From Clostridiales bacterium (lineage in GTDB: Bacteria; Bacillota; Clostridia; Oscillospirales; Acutalibacteraceae), in assembly GCA_012511005.1 (NCBI GenBank), contig JAAZGX010000114.1, positions 1 through 25,890 of the forward strand: a DNA stretch of 25,890 bases. The letters are read 5' to 3'. The notes under the pieces are model-generated. The model searched no databases. It saw only the letters and a program-made list of their open reading frames with translations, and was not told the DNA's origin. The position numbers and the translations under genes are program-made. Below, piece by piece: positions 7,950 through 15,484 of this stretch (position 1 is its first letter; each line of letters opens with the position of its first letter).

Positions 7950-8393
7950 TCAGACCACCTCCGCCTTTCCTCCTGCAGCTTCGATTTTATTCTTAGCAGT
8001 CTCAGAATAAGCGTTTACCTGAACGGTAAATTTCTTCGTCAAATCTCCGTTTGCGAGAATTTTAACGCCGTCAAGTGTTTTCTTTATAAGTCCTGTGCCT
8101 AAAAGGGCATCAATATTTATTACGGAACCGTCTTCAAAGTTTTTCTCAAGCTCGGAAAGGTTTACGACTGCAAACTCCTTGCGGAAAATGTTTACAAACC
8201 CTCTTTTCGGAAGTCTCCTTTGAAGCGGCATCTGTCCGCCCTCAAAGCCGGGATGCATTCCTTTACCTGAGCGTGCTTTTTGACCTTTATGCCCTTTGCC
8301 GGAGGTTTTTCCCCAGCCGGAGCCCGGACCTCTGCCTATTCGCTTAACACTTTTTTTCGACCCTTGAGTCGGTGAAAGTTCGTGTAGCTTCAT
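7950..8393 (-). CDS. rplO: Large-subunit ribosomal protein uL15
   Basis: The 147-residue product has the Gly/Lys-rich N-terminal extension MKLHELSPTQGSKKSVKRIG followed by RGPGSGWGKTSGKGHKGQKA, which threads into 23S rRNA, and a globular C-terminal half ending in AETAKNKIEAAGG-like sequence (SETAKNKIEAAGGKAEVV). AAGGAGGTG lies 6-7 bases before the ATG. It follows rpmD by 12 bases and abuts secY. Confidence 0.97.
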   Translation of the reverse strand: MKLHELSPTQGSKKSVKRIGRGPGSGWGKTSGKGHKGQKARSGKGMHPGFEGGQMPLQRRLPKRGFVNIFRKEFAVVNLSELEKNFEDGSVINIDALLGTGLIKKTLDGVKILANGDLTKKFTVQVNAYSETAKNKIEAAGGKAEVV

Positions 8394-8405
8394 ATTCGCA
8401 CCTCC

Positions 8406-8588
8406 TTAGTTTTCTTCTGTTACCTCTATAAGATGAACAATCTTTTTGATTTTTCCATGAGTTTGCGGAATGTCAGGTTGTAAAGATTTGTCGCCAATCT
8501 TATGAAGTCCTAACGCGTGGGCAGTAGCAATCTGGTCCTTTTTGCTGCCGATAAGGCTTTTAACAAGCTTTACATTTATGTTTGCCAT
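8406..8588 (-). CDS. rpmD: Large-subunit ribosomal protein uL30
   Basis: Sixty residues from ATG 8588: MANINVKLVKSLIGSKKDQI, then ATAHALGLHKIGDKSLQPD. This is the ferredoxin-like L30 fold with the conserved SxIG...Q..T...LGL.K sequence. An in-frame GTG at 8597 sits only 2 bases from the AAGGAGAG site, so 8588 (8 bases away) is preferred. It lies between rpsE and rplO as usual. Confidence 0.96.
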   Translation of the reverse strand: MANINVKLVKSLIGSKKDQIATAHALGLHKIGDKSLQPDIPQTHGKIKKIVHLIEVTEEN

Positions 8589-8602
8589 TATTCCCACTCT
8601 CC

Positions 8603-9109
8603 TTAATCCTTAAAATGCTTTACGGATTTTCCGCGTAAAGCGGCAACTTCTTCAACATTACGAAGGCTCATAAGCCCTTGCATAGTAGCTCTTATAACAT
8701 TACACGGGTTATTAGAGCGAAGCGCCTTTGCGCGTATATCCTTTATGCCGGCTGATTCAACAACTGCACGCACCGGACCGCCGGCAATAACGCCGGTACC
8801 GGGAGCTGCGGGCTTAAGAAGAACCTCGCCTGCGCCGAATTTGCCGATTACGGCATGCGGAATTGTACCGCCTTTTAATGAAATGGTAACGAGATTTTTC
8901 TTTGCATCCTCAATGCCTTTTCGAATAGCATCCGGAATTTCACCTGATTTTCCCATACCAAAACCCACTCTGCCTTTGCCGTCACCGACAACAACAAGAG
9001 CGGAAAACTTAAAAATTCTGCCGCCTTTTACTGTTTTCGCTACGCGGTTTATTGTAACTACTCTTTCTTGAAACTCCGGTTTTTCTTGAGCTGTTTCATA
9101 TCTAGCCAA
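8603..9109 (-). CDS. rpsE: Small-subunit ribosomal protein uS5 (TTG start)
   Basis: The 168-residue protein carries the double-stranded RNA-binding-like S5 N-terminal domain, FQERVVTINRVAKTVKGGRI and VGDGKGRVGFGMGKSGEIP, and the C-terminal domain with GTGVIAGGPVRAVVESAGIKD and RSNNPCNVIRAT. S5 is part of the 30S mRNA entry and accuracy centre. The start is TTG at 9107-9109, 8 bases after GGAGG. A nearby ATG is out of frame, so the TTG assignment is firm and is an unusual start for this highly expressed gene. Confidence 0.96.
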   Translation of the reverse strand: MARYETAQEKPEFQERVVTINRVAKTVKGGRIFKFSALVVVGDGKGRVGFGMGKSGEIPDAIRKGIEDAKKNLVTISLKGGTIPHAVIGKFGAGEVLLKPAAPGTGVIAGGPVRAVVESAGIKDIRAKALRSNNPCNVIRATMQGLMSLRNVEEVAALRGKSVKHFKD

Positions 9110-9130
9110 AAGTATTTCCTCCCTTTCCTC

Positions 9131-9490
9131 TTAGAAGTTTAGCCCGCCCTCACGGGCACCTTCAGCCAAGCTCGCAACACGACCATGATAAAGGTATCCG
9201 CCGCGGTCGAAAACAACATCTGTTATGTTCTTTTCCTTGGCTCTTTTGGCGAGAAGCTCGCCTACTTTGCGCGCGGCATCTTTGTTGCCGCCGTATTCGC
9301 TGAACTCCTTCTCAACTGTCGATACCGAAACGAGTGTCACACCGTCTGCATCGTTTATAAGCTGAGCATATATATGCCTGTGAGAACGAAAAACATTGAG
9401 ACGGGGGCACAAAGCTGTGCCGGAGATTTTTCCGCGCACTCTCTTATGACGCTGCATTCTTGCTGCGTTATTGTTAAGTTTTGTTACCAT
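9131..9490 (-). CDS. rplR: Large-subunit ribosomal protein uL18
   Basis: The 119-residue 5S rRNA-binding protein has RHKRVRGKISGTALCPRLNV-type N-terminus (MQRHKRVRGKISGTALCPRL), FRSHRHIYAQLINDADG and C-terminal VVFDRGGYLYHGRVASLAEG AREGGLNF. Length is standard. GAGGTG lies about 8 bases before the ATG. It lies between rplF and rpsE. Confidence 0.97.
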   Translation of the reverse strand: MVTKLNNNAARMQRHKRVRGKISGTALCPRLNVFRSHRHIYAQLINDADGVTLVSVSTVEKEFSEYGGNKDAARKVGELLAKRAKEKNITDVVFDRGGYLYHGRVASLAEGAREGGLNF

Positions 9491-9509
9491 AATAATTCAC
9501 CTCGTCAAT

Positions 9510-10055
9510 TTACTTTCCGCCCTTACCGGCTTTGCCTTCCTTACGGCGAATAACTTCGTTTGCATATTTTATGCCTTTGCCCTGATAAGGCTCAGGGGGT
9601 CTCTTTCTCCTTATTTCTGCTGCAAAATATCCAACTTTTTGCTTATCGGTGCCTGATACGATTATCTTGTTAGGAGCGGGAACTTCAATAGTTATACCAT
9701 CAATTTCCGACATAATAACTTGATGTGAAAAACCGATGTTTAACACAAGGTCATTACCCTGTTTTACTGCTCTGTATCCCACGCCGTTTATTTCAAGCTC
9801 TTTTTTATAACCGTTGCTTACGCCCTCTACCATATTTGCAACGAGCGAGCGCGTAAGTCCGTGAAACGCACGGATTTCTTTTTCATCGTTGGGGCGTGTT
9901 ACATTAATTATTCCATCCTGAAAATCCAACCCGATTTCAGGGCGTATATCTCTCGTAAGAGTACCCTTAGGACCCTTAACCGTAACGGTAGTACCGTCGA
10001 TATTTACATCAACGCCCGCAGGAATAACAATCGGCTGTTCGCCTATTCTTGACAT
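9510..10055 (-). CDS. rplF: Large-subunit ribosomal protein uL6
   Basis: The 181-residue protein contains two tandem L6 domains. It starts MSRIGEQPIVIPAGVDVNID and has GPKGTLTRDI in the first domain. Near the C-terminus is the conserved KIIVSGTDKQKVGYFAAEIR followed by KRPPEPYQGKGIKYANEVIR. L6 lies at the sarcin-ricin loop side of the 50S subunit. AAAGGAGGTACAGCAGA precedes the ATG. Confidence 0.98.
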   Translation of the reverse strand: MSRIGEQPIVIPAGVDVNIDGTTVTVKGPKGTLTRDIRPEIGLDFQDGIINVTRPNDEKEIRAFHGLTRSLVANMVEGVSNGYKKELEINGVGYRAVKQGNDLVLNIGFSHQVIMSEIDGITIEVPAPNKIIVSGTDKQKVGYFAAEIRRKRPPEPYQGKGIKYANEVIRRKEGKAGKGGK

Positions 10056-10070
10056 TCTGCTGTACCTCCT

Positions 10071-10469
10071 TTACCAAATATACGCAAGGACTTCGCCGCC
10101 AACATTTACTTTGCGCGCTTCCTTGTCAGTCATAAGGCCTTTAGAGGTTGAAACAATAACAACTCCAAGACCGTTCATAACTTTCGGCATATCATCACAA
10201 TTTGAATATATTCTAAGACCGGGCTTTGAAACTCTGCGAAGCCCCGTTAAAACCTGTGATTTATTGGGACCATATTTAAGAGCAACCTCAATAATCCCTT
10301 GGTGCCCATTCTCTATAACTTTATAGTTCTTTATATAACCCTCATCAACAAGAATTTGAGCAATTGCCTTCTTCATATTTGATGCGGGAATTTGCACTGT
10401 ATCGTGCTTGGCTGAATTTGCATTACGAATTCTTGTAAGCATATCAGCGATGGAATCAGTAATTTGCAT
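10071..10469 (-). CDS. rpsH: Small-subunit ribosomal protein uS8
   Basis: The 132-residue protein begins MQITDSIADMLTRIRNANSA and ends with the family signature GLGVVIVSTSKGLMTDKEAR followed by KVNVGGEVLAYIW. S8 binds helix 21 of 16S rRNA; in E. coli it also represses the spc operon near rplE. The ATG has AAGGAGG upstream. Spacing to rpsZ is 28 bases. Confidence 0.98.
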   Translation of the reverse strand: MQITDSIADMLTRIRNANSAKHDTVQIPASNMKKAIAQILVDEGYIKNYKVIENGHQGIIEVALKYGPNKSQVLTGLRRVSKPGLRIYSNCDDMPKVMNGLGVVIVSTSKGLMTDKEARKVNVGGEVLAYIW

Positions 10470-10497
10470 GACAGTTCCTCCTTATTAGCAATCACTC

Positions 10498-10683
10498 TTA
10501 CCAGCTTGCTTTTTTAACGCCGGGGATTTGACCCGCGTGCGCCAGCTCTCTAAAGCAAATCCTGCAAACACCATATTTGCGAATATAGGCGTGAGGCCTT
10601 CCACAGATTTTGCATCTGTTGTGTTGCCTTGTAGAATACTTAGCAGGCCTTGCCTGTCTGACTTTCATTGATTTCTTAGCCAT
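10498..10683 (-). CDS. rpsZ: Small-subunit ribosomal protein uS14, short zinc (type Z) form
   Basis: At 61 residues this is the short form rather than the about 100-residue zinc-free form. It reads MAKKSMKVRQARPAKYSTRQ, then CKICGRPHAYIRKYGVCRIC and FRELAHAGQIPGVKKASW. The CxxC...CxxC zinc ribbon is complete. AGGAGG lies about 7 bases before the ATG. It sits between rplE and rpsH as usual. Confidence 0.98.
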   Translation of the reverse strand: MAKKSMKVRQARPAKYSTRQHNRCKICGRPHAYIRKYGVCRICFRELAHAGQIPGVKKASW

Positions 10684-10694
10684 AATTATTCCTC

Positions 10695-11234
10695 CTATCT
10701 CGCAAACGGTGCGCCAAAAAGCGAAAGCAATTCGCGTGCTTCTTCATCGGTTTTTGCCGTTGTTATCAGGCTTATATCCATACCGCGAACTTTATCAATT
10801 TTATCATAATCAATTTCGGGGAATATGAGCTGCTCTTTAATTCCTACCGAATAGTTCCCTCTGCCGTCAAAAGAGTTAGGATTAATGCCTCTGAAGTCTC
10901 TTACTCTCGGAAGAGCTATGTTAAAGAATCTGTCAAGAAACTCATACATACGGTCGCCTCTTAAAGTGACTTTAACACCGACATTCATACCTTCCCTAAG
11001 CTTAAAGTTAGCAACGGATTTTTTAGCCTTGCAAACTACAGGCTTTTGACCTGTAATTAAAGAAATATCAGCTACAACCGCCTCAATTATCTTAGGGTTA
11101 TCACGCGCTTCACCGCAAGCAACATTCACAACAATCTTATCAAGCTTTGGAATTTGCATTACGCTCTTATACCCGAATTTCTTCATTAGGGACGGAGCAA
11201 CTTCATTTTTATATTGTTCTTTTAATCTTGCCAT
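10695..11234 (-). CDS. rplE: Large-subunit ribosomal protein uL5
   Basis: The 179-residue 5S rRNA-binding protein has the family segments MARLKEQYKNEVAPSLMKKF, QIPKLDKIVVNVACGEA, SLITGQKPVVCKAKKSVANF KLREG, RVRDFRGINPNSFDGRGNYS and QLIFPEIDYDKIDKVRGMDI. Length is standard. GGGAGGG lies about 9 bases upstream of the ATG. It follows rplX by 16 bases. Confidence 0.98.
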   Translation of the reverse strand: MARLKEQYKNEVAPSLMKKFGYKSVMQIPKLDKIVVNVACGEARDNPKIIEAVVADISLITGQKPVVCKAKKSVANFKLREGMNVGVKVTLRGDRMYEFLDRFFNIALPRVRDFRGINPNSFDGRGNYSVGIKEQLIFPEIDYDKIDKVRGMDISLITTAKTDEEARELLSLFGAPFAR

Positions 11235-11250
11235 TTAAGTTTGCCCTCCC

Positions 11251-11580
11251 TTATTCAAACTGAGCGAGACAATCGCTCTTTTTGCATGTGCGGACTTTTT
11301 TACCTTTAGAATTAACAGCAGAGCCGGTTCTTGTCGGTCTGCCGCATTTGGGGCAAATTAATTGAACCTTACTTGCATAAAGCGCGCTTTCCGCCTTAAT
11401 AATTCCACCCGGTTCGCCCATAGCCCTCGGCTTTACATGCTTGGAAACGACATTAACTCCCTCGACGATTACTTTGCCCTCCGATGGAGATACCTGCAGC
11501 ACTTTTCCTCTTTTGCCGCGGTCTTTGCCGTTTATAACAATAACTTCATCGTCCGTTTTAACATGAACTCTGTTTCTCAT
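11251..11580 (-). CDS. rplX: Large-subunit ribosomal protein uL24 with four-cysteine C-terminus
   Basis: The 109-residue assembly-initiator protein has an N-terminal KOW motif (DEVIVINGKDRGKRGKVLQV) and the VEGVNVVSKHVKP segment. The C-terminal part carries Cys76, Cys79, Cys99 and Cys104 (CPKCGRPTRTG ... TCKKSDC), a layout consistent with a zinc ribbon; many Firmicutes L24 proteins have no such cysteines. GGAGGCG lies upstream of the ATG. Zinc binding is an inference from cysteine spacing. Confidence 0.97.
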   Translation of the reverse strand: MRNRVHVKTDDEVIVINGKDRGKRGKVLQVSPSEGKVIVEGVNVVSKHVKPRAMGEPGGIIKAESALYASKVQLICPKCGRPTRTGSAVNSKGKKVRTCKKSDCLAQFE

Positions 11581-11596
11581 AAATCATGCGCCTCCG

Positions 11597-11965
11597 TTAC
11601 AGTACTTCCGGCGCAAGACTGAGAATTTTTAGATAATCCTTTTCTCTTAACTCTCTTGCGACGGGCCCGAAAATACGGGTGCCTCTTGGATTTTTATCTT
11701 CTTTAATGATGACTGCCGCGTTTTCGTCAAAACGAATATAAGTTCCGTCGTCACGGCGCGCGCCGCTTGCGGAGCGTACAATAACCGCTCTGACTATTTC
11801 ACCCTTTTTGACAACACCGCCGGGCGTAACTTTCTTTACGCTTGCGACAATTACATCACCGATATTTGCATACCTCTTTCTGGTACCGCCGAGAACGCGA
11901 ATGCACATAATCTCTTTGGCTCCCGTGTTATCGGCTACCTTGAGGTAACTTTCCTGTTGTATCAC
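11597..11965 (-). CDS. rplN: Large-subunit ribosomal protein uL14 (GTG start)
   Basis: The 122-residue protein starts at GTG 11965 (8 bases after AGGAGG) and reads MIQQESYLKVADNTGAKEIM, the family start. Further on are GGTRKRYANIGDVIVASVKK, FDENAAVIIKEDKNPRGTRI FGPVARELR and the end KILSLAPEVL. L14 forms an intersubunit bridge and is the RsfS binding site. The GTG start is conserved in sense because no ATG lies nearby in frame. Confidence 0.98.
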   Translation of the reverse strand: MIQQESYLKVADNTGAKEIMCIRVLGGTRKRYANIGDVIVASVKKVTPGGVVKKGEIVRAVIVRSASGARRDDGTYIRFDENAAVIIKEDKNPRGTRIFGPVARELREKDYLKILSLAPEVL

Positions 11966-11989
11966 AGTGTGTGCCTCCTTTGTGCTAAA

Positions 11990-12247
11990 TCACTTAGCCT
12001 TCTCTATGATTTCTGCAACGCGCCATCTTTTATCCTTTGATATAGGGCGAGTTTCCATTATTACTACACGGTCGCCTATGCCGCACTCGTTATTTTCGTC
12101 GTGTGCTTTCATTTTTACCGTATGGTTAATAATCTTCTTATAAAGCGGATGCTTTACCCTATCTTGAACGGACACGACGACTGTCTTATCCATTTTATCG
12201 CTTGTAACGATACCTACACGGGTCTTTCTTAATTTTCTTTCACTCAT
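11990..12247 (-). CDS. rpsQ: Small-subunit ribosomal protein uS17
   Basis: The 85-residue OB-fold protein has RKLRKTRVGIVTSDKMDKTV and the motif VKHPLYKKIINHTVKMKAHD, then IGDRVVIMETRPISKDKRWR. S17 is an early 16S rRNA binder. AAGGAGG lies about 6-7 bases before the ATG. It lies 12 bases after rpmC and 24 before rplN. Confidence 0.97.
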   Translation of the reverse strand: MSERKLRKTRVGIVTSDKMDKTVVVSVQDRVKHPLYKKIINHTVKMKAHDENNECGIGDRVVIMETRPISKDKRWRVAEIIEKAK

Positions 12248-12259
12248 GTTGTATCCTCC

Positions 12260-12463
12260 TTAAGAACTTTTACCGTGAAGCTCGACTTCACGCTGAATAG
12301 TTTTTATTCTGGCGATGTCTTTCCTAACGGCCTTAATTCTCATCGGATTATCAAGCTGGTTGATGGCCTGTTGAAAACGCAGCTTAAATAGCTCATCTTT
12401 CAACTCAAGGAGTTTAGCATCCAACTCCGTGCCGGAAAGCTTTTTTAAGTCAACGGCTTTCAT
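12260..12463 (-). CDS. rpmC: Large-subunit ribosomal protein uL29
   Basis: The 67-residue helical hairpin protein reads MKAVDLKKLSGTELDAKLLE, then LKDELFKLRFQQAINQLDNP and MRIKAVRKDIARIKTIQRE. This is the L29 pattern ELFNLRFQ..TGQLENP. L29 is at the peptide exit, where trigger factor and SRP dock. Its ATG overlaps the rplP stop by one base (TAATG), so the two are probably translationally coupled. Confidence 0.97.
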   Translation of the reverse strand: MKAVDLKKLSGTELDAKLLELKDELFKLRFQQAINQLDNPMRIKAVRKDIARIKTIQREVELHGKSS

Positions 12464-12888
12464 TACTGCTCACCATCCTGTTCTTCCTTTTTAACAAACT
12501 TACATTTTATAGGCAGTTTATTTGCCGCAAGCCGCATAGCCTCTTTAGCGACTATCTCGTCAACTCCTGCTATCTCAAACATAACTCTGCCCGGTTTTAC
12601 AACCGCAACCCAATGCTCAGGAGAGCCTTTGCCCGAACCCATTCGTGTTTCAGCGGGTTTCTGTGTTATCGGCTTATCAGGAAATATTTTAATCCATACC
12701 TGACCGCCGCGCTTAATGTACCTTGTCATCGCTATACGGGCAGCTTCAATCTGGTTGGATGTTATCCACGCAGGCTCAAGAGCCACAATTCCGAAGTCGC
12801 CATAGCTGACTTTATTTCCTCTTGTCGCAACGCCCTTCATACGGCCCCTTTGAACCTTACGGCGTTTTACTCTTTTAGGAAGTAACAT
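12463..12888 (-). CDS. rplP: Large-subunit ribosomal protein uL16
   Basis: The 141-residue protein has MLLPKRVKRRKVQRGRMKGV, GDFGIVALEPAWITSNQIEA ARIAMTR, KIFPDKPITQKPAETRMGSG KG and AGVDEIVAKEAMRLAANKLP. L16 helps form the A-site tRNA pocket near the peptidyl-transferase centre. Its start overlaps the rpsC stop by one base and its stop overlaps the rpmC start by one base, a chain of coupled translation. Confidence 0.98.
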   Translation of the reverse strand: MLLPKRVKRRKVQRGRMKGVATRGNKVSYGDFGIVALEPAWITSNQIEAARIAMTRYIKRGGQVWIKIFPDKPITQKPAETRMGSGKGSPEHWVAVVKPGRVMFEIAGVDEIVAKEAMRLAANKLPIKCKFVKKEEQDGEQ

Positions 12889-13559
12889 TATCTGGCTCCT
12901 CCTTCCTTACTGGTTTTACGAGTATCGTGAAGGATTTCGCCTTTATATATCCATACTTTAACGCCTATCAGTCCATAAGTGGTATTCGCTTCGGCAAAGC
13001 CGTAGTCAATATCAGCGCGTATGGTTTGCAGCGGAATTGTACCTTCATGATAATGCTCTGTACGGGCGATTTCTGCACCGCCAAGTCTGCCCGATACTTG
13101 TGTTTTAATGCCCTTAGCGCCATCTTTCATCGTTCTGCCTATCGCCTGCTTTAACGCGCGGCGGTAGGATATACGCTTTTCAAGCTGTGCGGCTATATTT
13201 TCAGCAACAAGCTGAGCGTTAAGCTCCGGCCTTTTTACTTCCGTAATGTTTATATAAACATCCCTGCCGTCTTTTAGCTGTTCCTTAACCTTTACCTTTA
13301 ACTTCTCAATCTCCGTGCCGCCCCTGCCTATAACTATGCCGGGCTTTGCACAATGGATGTTGATGCGTATTCTTTTAGGGTCTCTCTCTATTTCGATTTT
13401 CGGCACCCCTGCAGAAGCGAGCGCCTTAAAAAGAAATTCTCTCAATTCATAATCGCTTATGAGGTTTTCATCAAATTCACCTTTTTTAGCATACCAGCGA
13501 GATTCCCAATCCTTAATAACTCCAACTCTAAGTCCCGTTGGATTAATTTTTTGTCCCAT
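12888..13559 (-). CDS. rpsC: Small-subunit ribosomal protein uS3
   Basis: The 223-residue protein starts MGQKINPTGLRVGVIKDWES. The type II KH domain with GIVIGRGGTEIEKLK lies in the middle and the C-terminal domain has SGRLGGAEIARTEHYHEGTI PLQTIRADIDYGFAEA and GVKVWIYKGEI. S3 is at the mRNA entry channel and has helicase activity together with S4 and S5. AGGAGG lies upstream of the ATG. Length is normal for Firmicutes. Confidence 0.98.
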   Translation of the reverse strand: MGQKINPTGLRVGVIKDWESRWYAKKGEFDENLISDYELREFLFKALASAGVPKIEIERDPKRIRINIHCAKPGIVIGRGGTEIEKLKVKVKEQLKDGRDVYINITEVKRPELNAQLVAENIAAQLEKRISYRRALKQAIGRTMKDGAKGIKTQVSGRLGGAEIARTEHYHEGTIPLQTIRADIDYGFAEANTTYGLIGVKVWIYKGEILHDTRKTSKEGGAR

Positions 13560-13578
13560 AATCTATTCCTCCTCTCGC

Positions 13579-13941
13579 TTACTCTGCTTCTTTAACTGAT
13601 AAAGTGATATGTGATGTTTTCTTGTTTATACGGTTTGCACTGCCTCTTGCCCGCGGTCTTATTCTTTTAAGTGTAGGACCTTGAGTTACAGAGCAGTCCG
13701 ATACAAAAAGCCTTGTAATATCCATATCAAGATTTGTTTCTGCGTTAGCCATGGCGGACTTCAAAAGTTTTTCAAGCGGTTCACACGCGGCCTTCGGCGT
13801 GTGTTTTAGTATTGCCATCGCTTCGTCTGCCGGTTTGTTGCGGATAAGGTCAAGAACGAGTTTAACCTTGCTCGGAGCAATTCGTATATATTTTGCTTTA
13901 GCTGTCGCCATGATTACTCCCTCATTATCCGTTGCCTGCAT
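13579..13941 (-). CDS. rplV: Large-subunit ribosomal protein uL22
   Basis: The 120-residue product includes ATAKAKYIRIAPSKVKLVLD, the L22 start region, and the tunnel-lining beta-hairpin region GPTLKRIRPRARGSANRINK KTSHITL. Two in-frame starts each have a plausible site: ATG 13941 after AAAGGAGTG (8 bases) and ATG 13911 after GAGGGAG (5 bases). I chose 13941 for its stronger site; 13911 would give a 110-residue product, which is the usual family length, so the extra MQATDNEGVI segment is uncertain. It lies between rpsS and rpsC. Confidence 0.94.
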   Translation of the reverse strand: MQATDNEGVIMATAKAKYIRIAPSKVKLVLDLIRNKPADEAMAILKHTPKAACEPLEKLLKSAMANAETNLDMDITRLFVSDCSVTQGPTLKRIRPRARGSANRINKKTSHITLSVKEAE

Positions 13942-13963
13942 AATTACACACTCCTTTCACCGA

Positions 13964-14242
13964 TTACCTTGTGTTCGAGGTTTTTGAACCCGCGTGCCCT
14001 CTGAAAATCCTTGTGGGGGCGAATTCACCAAGTTTATGTCCGACCATGTCCTCGGTAACATATACGGGAACATGCTTGCGACCGTCATGGACTGCAAATG
14101 TATGCCCGACAAATTCCGGAAATATGGTTGAATCCCTGCTCCAAGTCTTCAGAACAACCTTTTCGCCGGTCTTGTTCATTTCAACAACCTTCTTGAGCAA
14201 ACTCGGCTGTACATAGGGTCCTTTTTTTATGCTTCTGCTCAT
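13964..14242 (-). CDS. rpsS: Small-subunit ribosomal protein uS19
   Basis: The 92-residue protein begins MSRSIKKGPYVQPSLLKKV and contains KTWSRDSTIFPEFVGHTFAV HDGRKHVPVYVTEDMVGHKL GEFAPTR, which is diagnostic. S19 lies in the 30S head next to S13. AAAGGAG lies about 9 bases before the ATG. It lies 20 bases after rplB. Confidence 0.98.
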   Translation of the reverse strand: MSRSIKKGPYVQPSLLKKVVEMNKTGEKVVLKTWSRDSTIFPEFVGHTFAVHDGRKHVPVYVTEDMVGHKLGEFAPTRIFRGHAGSKTSNTR

Positions 14243-14262
14243 GTTAAATTGCTCCTTTCGAC

Positions 14263-15096
14263 TTACTTGCTTTTACGGCGCTTCACGATAAATTTATCGG
14301 AAGGATTTTTCTTGCTTCTCGTCTTATAACCAAGAGTTGGCTTGCCCCACGGCGTTAAAGGACTTGGCATTCCAATAGGTGATTTACCTTCACCGCCTCC
14401 GTGCGGGTGGTCGCATGGGTTCATCGCTGAACCGCGAACCGCAGGCCTTCTGCCTAAGTGACGCGAACGCCCTGCTTTTCCTATTTTAACATTTTCATGC
14501 TCTACATTACCTACCGTGCCTACTGTCGCCATGCAATTTATAGGCACATTCCTAAGCTCGCTTGACGGCAAGCGTAAAAGCGCCATACCGCCTTCTTTTG
14601 CCATAAGCTGAGCCGCATTACCCGCCGCTCTTGCAAGCTGACCGCCTTTACCGGGGTGAAGCTCAACATTGTGAACGAGCGTGCCCGTCGGTATGTTAGC
14701 AAGCGGAAGCGCGTTGCCGGGTTTTATATCGGCGTCGGGTCCCGCCTCGACTATATCGCCGACTTTAAGGTCTTCAGGCGCGATAATATAAGCTTTTTGT
14801 TTGTCCTCATACTCAATAAGAGCAATATGTGCCGAACGATTCGGGTCATATTCAAGGGTAAGAACTGTCGCCGGGTCATCAAATCTATTCCGCTTGAAAT
14901 CTATAACACGATACTTATTGCGGTTTCCGCCGCCGCGGTGGCGAACTGTAATTCTACCGTAGTTGTTTCGCCCTGCGCTTTTTTTGAGCGGTCTGAGAAG
15001 ACTTTTCTCAGGCGCTGCTTTAGAAAGTCCCGAATAATCGGTAACCGACATATTTCGCCTTGCGTTTGTAGTCGGCTTATAAACTTTTATAGACAT
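14263..15096 (-). CDS. rplB: Large-subunit ribosomal protein uL2
   Basis: From ATG 15096 the product is 277 residues and starts MSIKVYKPTTNARRNMSVTD, the standard L2 start. The family segments RNNYGRITVRHRGGGNRNKY, the SH3-like middle domain and the C-terminal AMNPCDHPHGGGEGKSPIGM with the functionally important His near the peptidyl-transferase centre are all present. An upstream in-frame TTG would add 14 residues but has no correctly spaced site, while CAGGAGTG lies 8 bases before ATG 15096. A 91-base spacer separates it from rplW, longer than its neighbours. Confidence 0.98.
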   Translation of the reverse strand: MSIKVYKPTTNARRNMSVTDYSGLSKAAPEKSLLRPLKKSAGRNNYGRITVRHRGGGNRNKYRVIDFKRNRFDDPATVLTLEYDPNRSAHIALIEYEDKQKAYIIAPEDLKVGDIVEAGPDADIKPGNALPLANIPTGTLVHNVELHPGKGGQLARAAGNAAQLMAKEGGMALLRLPSSELRNVPINCMATVGTVGNVEHENVKIGKAGRSRHLGRRPAVRGSAMNPCDHPHGGGEGKSPIGMPSPLTPWGKPTLGYKTRSKKNPSDKFIVKRRKSK

Positions 15097-15187
15097 TTTA
15101 TTCACACTCCTGTCCGGCAGCTTTGCGAAGGATGTCAAACCTCCATACTATGCCGCCGTAGTTATAGGCGTTTTCGGTTTTTACCGA

Positions 15188-15484
15188 TTACATCATGCCG
15201 TCAAAAAATTCGATTGTTTTAGAATCCTCGGTAAGGGTCACAATAGCTTTTTTGGATGAGGGTAAAGAGCCTTGATAGCCTCTGTAATTCTTCGTCTTTC
15301 CCTTTAAGTTCATTGTGTTAACCTTAGCTACCTTTACATTGAAAAGCTTTTCTACTGCCTTTGCAATCTCTATTTTATTGGCGTCCTTTGCCACCTTAAA
15401 GGTGTACTTTTTCTCCGCCGCGCCTGACATAGATTCTTCTGTTATGACAGGCTTTAATATGATGTCTTGTGCAAGTTTACTCAT
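15188..15484 (-). CDS. rplW: Large-subunit ribosomal protein uL23
   Basis: The 98-residue protein starts MSKLAQDIILKPVITEESMS and has YTFKVAKDANKIEIAKAVEK LFNVKVAKVNTMN, the L23 core, with NYRGYQGSLPSSKKAIVTL after it. L23 is the main docking site of SRP and trigger factor at the tunnel exit. Its ATG overlaps the rplD stop by one base and GGAGG lies inside the end of rplD, so translation is probably coupled. Confidence 0.97.
   Translation of the reverse strand: MSKLAQDIILKPVITEESMSGAAEKKYTFKVAKDANKIEIAKAVEKLFNVKVAKVNTMNLKGKTKNYRGYQGSLPSSKKAIVTLTEDSKTIEFFDGMM

Noticed and set aside
15097..15138. N-terminal extension of L2 from an upstream TTG
   Set aside because: No correctly spaced ribosome binding site, and the L2 family begins at the ATG 15096 residue.
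14656..15222. Plus-strand open frame of 188 codons opposite rplB and the rplW-rplB spacer
   Set aside because: Lies antisense to rplB with no ribosome binding site and no family resemblance; a shadow of conserved L2 coding.
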